64,000 nucleotides of DNA, taken from NCBI GenBank assembly GCA_913061515.1, contig CAJXSF010000007.1, forward strand, positions 1 to 64,000, written 5' to 3'. The DNA is from an uncultured Gammaproteobacteria bacterium (GTDB taxonomy: Bacteria > Pseudomonadota > Gammaproteobacteria > Pseudomonadales > Pseudohongiellaceae). This document shows positions 59,871-64,000 of the stretch, in pieces (within the stretch, counting starts at the first letter, position 1; every line of letters begins with the position of its first letter). The notes beneath the pieces are model-generated. The model saw only the letters and a list, made by a program, of their open reading frames with translations. It made no database searches and was not told the origin of the DNA. The position numbers and the translations under genes are program-made.

Positions 59871-60770
59871 CTAGTTGACCAACGCGCTGAGATAAACTGA
59901 CATAAGGCTATCCCCCCAAAGCAGCGCGATATAACCAGCGCCTGCTAAATAGGGGCCAAATGGAATGGGGACGTTACGATCGCGCCCAAGCGCCACTAGC
60001 ATCACAATACCAACCACTGCACCAACCAAACTGGATAAAATAATGATCAGTAAAATGGGTTGCCAGCCCATCCACGCACCGAGGGCGGCTAGTAATTTAA
60101 AGTCACCATAGCCCATGCCTTCCTTACCGGTTAAAATTTTGAACACCCAATACACCGACCATAAAGACAGATAGCCAATCACGGCTCCTAGCACGGCATC
60201 GCGTGGGTTCACTGCTGCATCAGGCAGCAAAGTGTTAACCACTAGCCCGAGCCAAAGCAGCGGGATAGTAATATTGTCAGGCAGTAGTTGATGGTCGAAA
60301 TCGATCATCGTAAGGCTGATGAGGCACCATGTTAGAACCAATAGGGCTAAAGTGAGCCACGTGGGTCCAAACTGCCAAGCGACTAGAGCCGACAATAAGC
60401 CGGTGAGCCCTTCAATAATTGGGTAGCGAATCGAGATGCTAGTGTTACAAGTACTGCAGCGCCCGCGCAGCAATAGATAACTGATAATTGGGATGTTTTG
60501 CCAAGCCCGCACGGGGGCATTGCATTTTGGGCAATGGGACTCTGGTTTGGCAAGATTGAACACTTTATGGGTTTCTGCTGTTCCTTCTTTGCTGACAGTG
60601 CTTTCATCAAGTTCGAGAAACTCGCAGCATTGTTGCCGCCATTCTCTTTGTAGCATGACGGGTATTCTGTAAATCACGACATTGAGAAAACTGCCAACTA
60701 ATAGGCCGAGAATCGTGCAAAAAATGATGAGATAACTTGGATTGTTTTGGAGCAGTTCTAGCACTGTCAT
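59871..60770 (-). CDS. pilD: PilD, prepilin peptidase / N-methyltransferase
   Basis: Predicted 299 residues and about eight membrane segments. It cuts and N-methylates type IV pilins and pseudopilins. The cytoplasmic zinc motif with two CxxC pairs (CPKC ... CSTC) and the catalytic aspartates in TMIDFDHQLLPD and GMGYGDFKLLAALG are intact. It follows pilC by five bases. Confidence 0.97.
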   Translation of the reverse strand: MTVLELLQNNPSYLIIFCTILGLLVGSFLNVVIYRIPVMLQREWRQQCCEFLELDESTVSKEGTAETHKVFNLAKPESHCPKCNAPVRAWQNIPIISYLLLRGRCSTCNTSISIRYPIIEGLTGLLSALVAWQFGPTWLTLALLVLTWCLISLTMIDFDHQLLPDNITIPLLWLGLVVNTLLPDAAVNPRDAVLGAVIGYLSLWSVYWVFKILTGKEGMGYGDFKLLAALGAWMGWQPILLIIILSSLVGAVVGIVMLVALGRDRNVPIPFGPYLAGAGYIALLWGDSLMSVYLSALVN

Positions 60771-60775
60771 TATTC

Positions 60776-61999
60776 TTAGACCACCTGTCCGAGCTGGAAA
60801 ATTGGCAAATACATCGCGATCATTAAGCCACCAATAAGCGTTCCTAACACCGACATGATGAGAGGTTCCATGAGCGAGGTCAGGCCATCAACCGCATTGT
60901 CGACCTCTGCCTCGTAATACGTGGCGCACTTATCTAACATTGCATCGAGCGCGCCAGATTCTTCGCCAATGCCTACCATTTGCGTGATCATAACGGGAAA
61001 CAAGGCAGTGGTGCGAATTGCAAAATTTAATTGCTGGCCCGCGCTGACATCATCTTTAATTTTGCGGGTCGCTGTGGAGTAAACGATATTGCCGGTGGCC
61101 CCGGCTACAGAGTCAAGGGCATCCACTAGTGGGACGCCGGCAGCAAAGGTCGTCGACAATGTCCGTGTGAACCGGGCATAACAAGATTTTTCAATAATCG
61201 GCCCGATAATGGGAAGTTTCAGGGCGATGCGATCGACAGAGTCTGCGAAACTTTTCGAGCGCAGTCGCGCCTCTTTGAAAGCATAGCCAGCTACCCCGAT
61301 ACCGATTAGAACCTTCCACCAATGGGCTATGGCAAGATCAGATAAGCCTAATACAAACAAAGTGAATGCGGGTAGGTCGGCTCCGAAACTAGAGAATGTT
61401 TCTGCAAATTGTGGCACGACTTTTACCAATAGAATGCCCGTCACGATGATCGCCACGACGACAACCGCGATGGGGTAGTTCATCGCTTTTTTAATTTTAG
61501 ATTTCAGTGCTTCAGTTTTCTCTTTGTAAGTGGCCACGCGATCGAGCATCGTTTCAAGTGCCCCAGACTGCTCACCAGACTCTACTAGATTGCAAAACAG
61601 TTCGTCGAAATAGCGTGGGTGTTTGCGAATGGAGTCAGCAAAGTTATTACCTGCGGCAACATCGTCACGCACATTGCGTACGAGTTGCGCCATCGATGGG
61701 TTCTCTAAACTATCGCCCACAATTTCGAAGGATTGCACGAGGGGGATGCCGGCCTTCATCATGGTGGCAAGTTGACGGCTGAATATCGCAATGTCTCCGG
61801 GGGTAATTTTTTTCTGCTTAGGGCCAAATAAGTCTTTGGGCTTGCGCTTGACTCGCGTGGCATTCACACCCTGTTTACGCAATTGCGCCTTCACTAGCGC
61901 CTGGCTCGCACCGGGAATTTCGCCCTTGGTCTTATTGCCGTTTTTATCAGTGCCTTGCCATAGGTAAATTGTTTCGGTACCTGATGTCTGTGCAGCCAT
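60776..61999 (-). CDS. pilC: PilC, type IV pilus inner-membrane platform protein
   Basis: Predicted 407 residues. Two GspF/PilC repeats (about 65-190 and 270-395), each with a cytoplasmic domain and membrane helices: FSRQLATMMKAGIPLVQSFE and FTRTLSTTFAAGVPLVDALD mark them. It is the platform around which the pilus motors work. It lies 38 bases after pilB. The PilB-PilC-PilD order is that of type IV pilus clusters rather than type II secretion. Confidence 0.96.
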   Translation of the reverse strand: MAAQTSGTETIYLWQGTDKNGNKTKGEIPGASQALVKAQLRKQGVNATRVKRKPKDLFGPKQKKITPGDIAIFSRQLATMMKAGIPLVQSFEIVGDSLENPSMAQLVRNVRDDVAAGNNFADSIRKHPRYFDELFCNLVESGEQSGALETMLDRVATYKEKTEALKSKIKKAMNYPIAVVVVAIIVTGILLVKVVPQFAETFSSFGADLPAFTLFVLGLSDLAIAHWWKVLIGIGVAGYAFKEARLRSKSFADSVDRIALKLPIIGPIIEKSCYARFTRTLSTTFAAGVPLVDALDSVAGATGNIVYSTATRKIKDDVSAGQQLNFAIRTTALFPVMITQMVGIGEESGALDAMLDKCATYYEAEVDNAVDGLTSLMEPLIMSVLGTLIGGLMIAMYLPIFQLGQVV

Positions 62000-62037
62000 G
62001 ATGTGCCTCGATAGAGATATTGTCCGCCAAGGCGGAG

Positions 62038-63735
62038 TTAGATGACGCGATTAGCTTCGTCTAAACTGGTTAAACCCTTTGCCACTTTTTGCAACGCTGA
62101 TTGGCGCAGATTATTAAAACCCTCTTTGCTGGCTTGGTCAGCGATTGCAATAGAGTTTCCGTCCTCCATGATAATACGAGCGATGCCATCTGTAACGGGA
62201 ACCACTTCATAGATTCCGACTCTGCCCTTATAGCCGTCGTTACAAGCATCACAGCCACCCGGACCAAATAACTGCAGGGTATCGAGTTGCTCTTTAGCAA
62301 AACCGGCTTCGAGTAATGTGCGCTCGGGCAGTTCTAAAGGCTTCTTGCAATACGAACAAAGGCGCCGACACAGGCGCTGGGCGATGATCAAAGAGACCGA
62401 AGTTGCCAGGTTGAACGAGGGTATGCCCATGTTACGAAGACGTGTAAGAGTCTCTGGCGCACTATTCGTGTGTAGGGTAGAAAGAACAAGATGGCCTGTT
62501 TGCGAGGCTTTGATAGCGATCTCAGCGGTTTCCAGGTCACGAATCTCACCTACCATGATGATGTCTGGGTCTTGGCGCAGAAATGCGCGCAAGGCAGAGG
62601 CAAAGCTAAGGCCGATCTTTGCATTGACCGCCACTTGGTTGACCCCCTCGAGGTTGATCTCAACAGGGTCCTCTGCGGTCGAGATATTACGTTCACTCGT
62701 GTTGAGTATATTAAGGCCGGTGTATAACGAGACTGTTTTACCGCTACCTGTGGGGCCAGTGACGAGTATCATCCCTTGACTCTTGTTGAGGCATTCCATA
62801 AATAAAGCTTTTTGATCCTCCTCATAGCCAAGCGCGTCTATGCCCATTTGCGCACTACTGGGATCTAGAATACGCAACACGATTTTTTCACCCCAAAGAG
62901 TGGGAAGCGTATTAGCACGGAAGTCTATAGCACGTGTGCGCGAAAGCTTCATTTTAATGCGGCCATCTTGCGGTACGCGTCGTTCGGAGATGTCCATCTG
63001 CGACATGATTTTTAGGCGCGATGAAATTCTAGGGGCCAGGTGCAGCGGAGGGCGCGATACTTCTCTCAGGATGCCGTCTGTACGTGTACGAATGCGAAAG
63101 GATTTCTCGTAGGGCTCGAAATGAATGTCCGAAGCACCGCTGCGTATAGCATCTAACAATACTTTGTTGACGAAACGCACGATGGGGGTTTCATCAGCGG
63201 CGTCATTTGCTTGGACTGGGTCTTCTTTGTCTGCTACCTCGATGTCTAGCCCTTCTAAGTCTATGTCATCAATCGCATCGAGCAGATGGCTGCCTCCTTC
63301 AGAATCATCGATGAAACGGTCGATAGCAGGGGAGAGTGTTGTTTCATCCACAATGACCACTTGTGTGGTGAGGCCGGTATGAAATTTTACTTCGTCTACA
63401 GCGTTGATATTGGTAGGGTCAGAGACTGCAAGAAATAACCTATTGCCGCGTTTGAATAGCGGCAGCACACGGTGTTTACGCAGAAGTTTTGTGTCAACCA
63501 ATTCTTTTGGGCAGAGGCTAAGGTCGAACGCGCTTAGATCCATTAACGGAGCGCCATATTCCGCAGACGCGGCGATCGCGATGCGGTGACTATCGGCAAT
63601 CTTGTTTTTCACCAAATGCGTCACTAACGGGATTCTATCCCGATTGGCACAGCGCAATGACTCTTGCGCCTGTGCTTCAGACAGAATACCTATTGAGACT
63701 AGCCGTTTAGCAAGGCCGCTAATGTTTTTGTGCAT
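62038..63735 (-). CDS. pilB: PilB, type IV pilus assembly ATPase
   Basis: Predicted 565 residues. N-terminal GspE-N domain, then the secretion ATPase domain: Walker A GPTGSGKTVSLYT, Asp box, Walker B (IIMVGEIRDLETAEIA), His box (SQTGHLVLSTLHTNSAPE). A four-cysteine zinc site is present (CSYC ... CDAC). It powers pilus extension. First gene of the minus-strand set pilB-pilC-pilD-coaE-yacG; the pilin gene is probably beyond the right edge (inference). Confidence 0.97.
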   Translation of the reverse strand: MHKNISGLAKRLVSIGILSEAQAQESLRCANRDRIPLVTHLVKNKIADSHRIAIAASAEYGAPLMDLSAFDLSLCPKELVDTKLLRKHRVLPLFKRGNRLFLAVSDPTNINAVDEVKFHTGLTTQVVIVDETTLSPAIDRFIDDSEGGSHLLDAIDDIDLEGLDIEVADKEDPVQANDAADETPIVRFVNKVLLDAIRSGASDIHFEPYEKSFRIRTRTDGILREVSRPPLHLAPRISSRLKIMSQMDISERRVPQDGRIKMKLSRTRAIDFRANTLPTLWGEKIVLRILDPSSAQMGIDALGYEEDQKALFMECLNKSQGMILVTGPTGSGKTVSLYTGLNILNTSERNISTAEDPVEINLEGVNQVAVNAKIGLSFASALRAFLRQDPDIIMVGEIRDLETAEIAIKASQTGHLVLSTLHTNSAPETLTRLRNMGIPSFNLATSVSLIIAQRLCRRLCSYCKKPLELPERTLLEAGFAKEQLDTLQLFGPGGCDACNDGYKGRVGIYEVVPVTDGIARIIMEDGNSIAIADQASKEGFNNLRQSALQKVAKGLTSLDEANRVI

Positions 63736-64000
63736 GGTTTACTGCTATCACTGCGTAACGATTAATTTGGGCTGTAATGTTGTGATCTCAGTATAGATCA
63801 TCGCCAAAGGCTTCAACAGTCATGAAGGAGAGTAACTATCGCCTATGAAAAACGTATAACTGACGAATTTTGGTGCCAAGAAGGGGAGATTGTGTCGCTA
63901 GGGGGCAGGGAGTGACAAAAATTGTCAGTTTTGGTATCGCTCTTATTGTGAGCAAGTTAACAGTGCCTTTTTTAGTGAAATTGACTAAAAATTATTATAT
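63736..64000. other. Non-coding region upstream of pilB, at the right edge
   Basis: No gene is supported in this 265-base stretch. It is A/T-rich near the edge and holds an inverted repeat TGACA-N5-TGTCA at 63913-63927. In Pseudomonas the major pilin gene pilA is divergent from pilB at this place; here the sequence ends before any start codon of a longer frame. Confidence 0.6.
63913..63927. promoter_or_regulatory. Possible operator upstream of pilB
   Basis: Perfect palindrome TGACA-AAAAT-TGTCA. Related half-sites (ACTGACGAATTTTGG at 63859-63873 and GTCAGTTTTGG at 63924-63934) lie nearby. Could bind a dimeric regulator of the pil genes; unproven. Confidence 0.25.

Noticed and set aside
63861-63879. 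Sigma-54-like TGGCAC element on the minus strand before pilB
   Set aside because: The -24 half is good but the -12 half reads TTCG rather than TTGC, so a key GC is missing.

Overview
The window reads as one unbroken stretch of chromosome from a gammaproteobacterium, most likely a marine relative of the Pseudomonadales (inference). From memory of the family, the gene order follows the Pseudomonas aeruginosa block that runs from rapZ/ptsN/rpoN through lpt, kds, mla, murA and hisGD to rnpB, the dcw cluster, secA and argJ. The order is partly collapsed here. Almost every gene is a core housekeeping gene in its usual place. I see no phage, insertion sequence, tRNA, rRNA or CRISPR array.

Layout. 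1-7107 (minus strand): nitrogen PTS and sigma-54 genes (rapZ, ptsN, rpoN), the LPS transport genes lptB-lptA-lptC, the Kdo genes kdsC-kdsD, and the exchanger yrbG. 7341-11559 (plus): mlaC, ibaG, murA, hisG, hisD. 11563-16876: an algW/degS-type protease (minus), a NIF3-family gene (plus), and sulfate activation genes cysNC and cysD (minus). 16995-23867: zapG (minus), then zapE, rplM-rpsI, petA, a fused cytochrome b/c1 gene, and sspA-sspB. 23911-31744: dolP, diaA, yraN, lpoA (minus), rsmI (plus), and the ydbL-ynbE-ydbH lipid-bridge set (minus). 31878-32262: RNase P RNA. 32561-49580: a complete dcw cluster (mraZ, rsmH, ftsL, ftsI, murE, murF, mraY, murD, ftsW, murG, murC, ddl, ftsQ, ftsA, ftsZ), tightly packed with many 1-4 base overlaps. 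49795-59018: lpxC, an M23 peptidase, secA, argJ, a Nudix/ThiE-like fusion, and a large unrecognised exported beta-propeller-like protein. 59026-63735 (minus): yacG, coaE, and the type IV pilus or type II secretion genes pilD, pilC, pilB.

How the genes work together. Most of the window serves the cell envelope: peptidoglycan precursor synthesis and septation (dcw, murA, lpoA, dolP, zapE/zapG), LPS (lpxC, kds, lpt), lipid traffic between the membranes (mlaC, ydbH/ynbE/ydbL) and protein export (secA). Respiration (petA/petBC), stress adaptation (sspAB, algW) and sulfate and histidine biosynthesis fill the gaps.

The most unusual structure is in the only gene-free stretch of more than 300 bases that lacks an RNA gene (13637-13998). 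Two 112-bp foldback elements there share a 52-nt core (49/52 identical) in opposite orientation. Each core is held between its own 30-bp inverted-repeat arms, and the arms of the two copies are unrelated in sequence. Other points worth a second look are the petB-petC fusion, a 10-bp-phased GTGG array at the mraZ promoter, the missing mlaFED/mlaB and hpf genes, and the unrecognised 670-residue protein. All coordinates were read by eye and no search was run.
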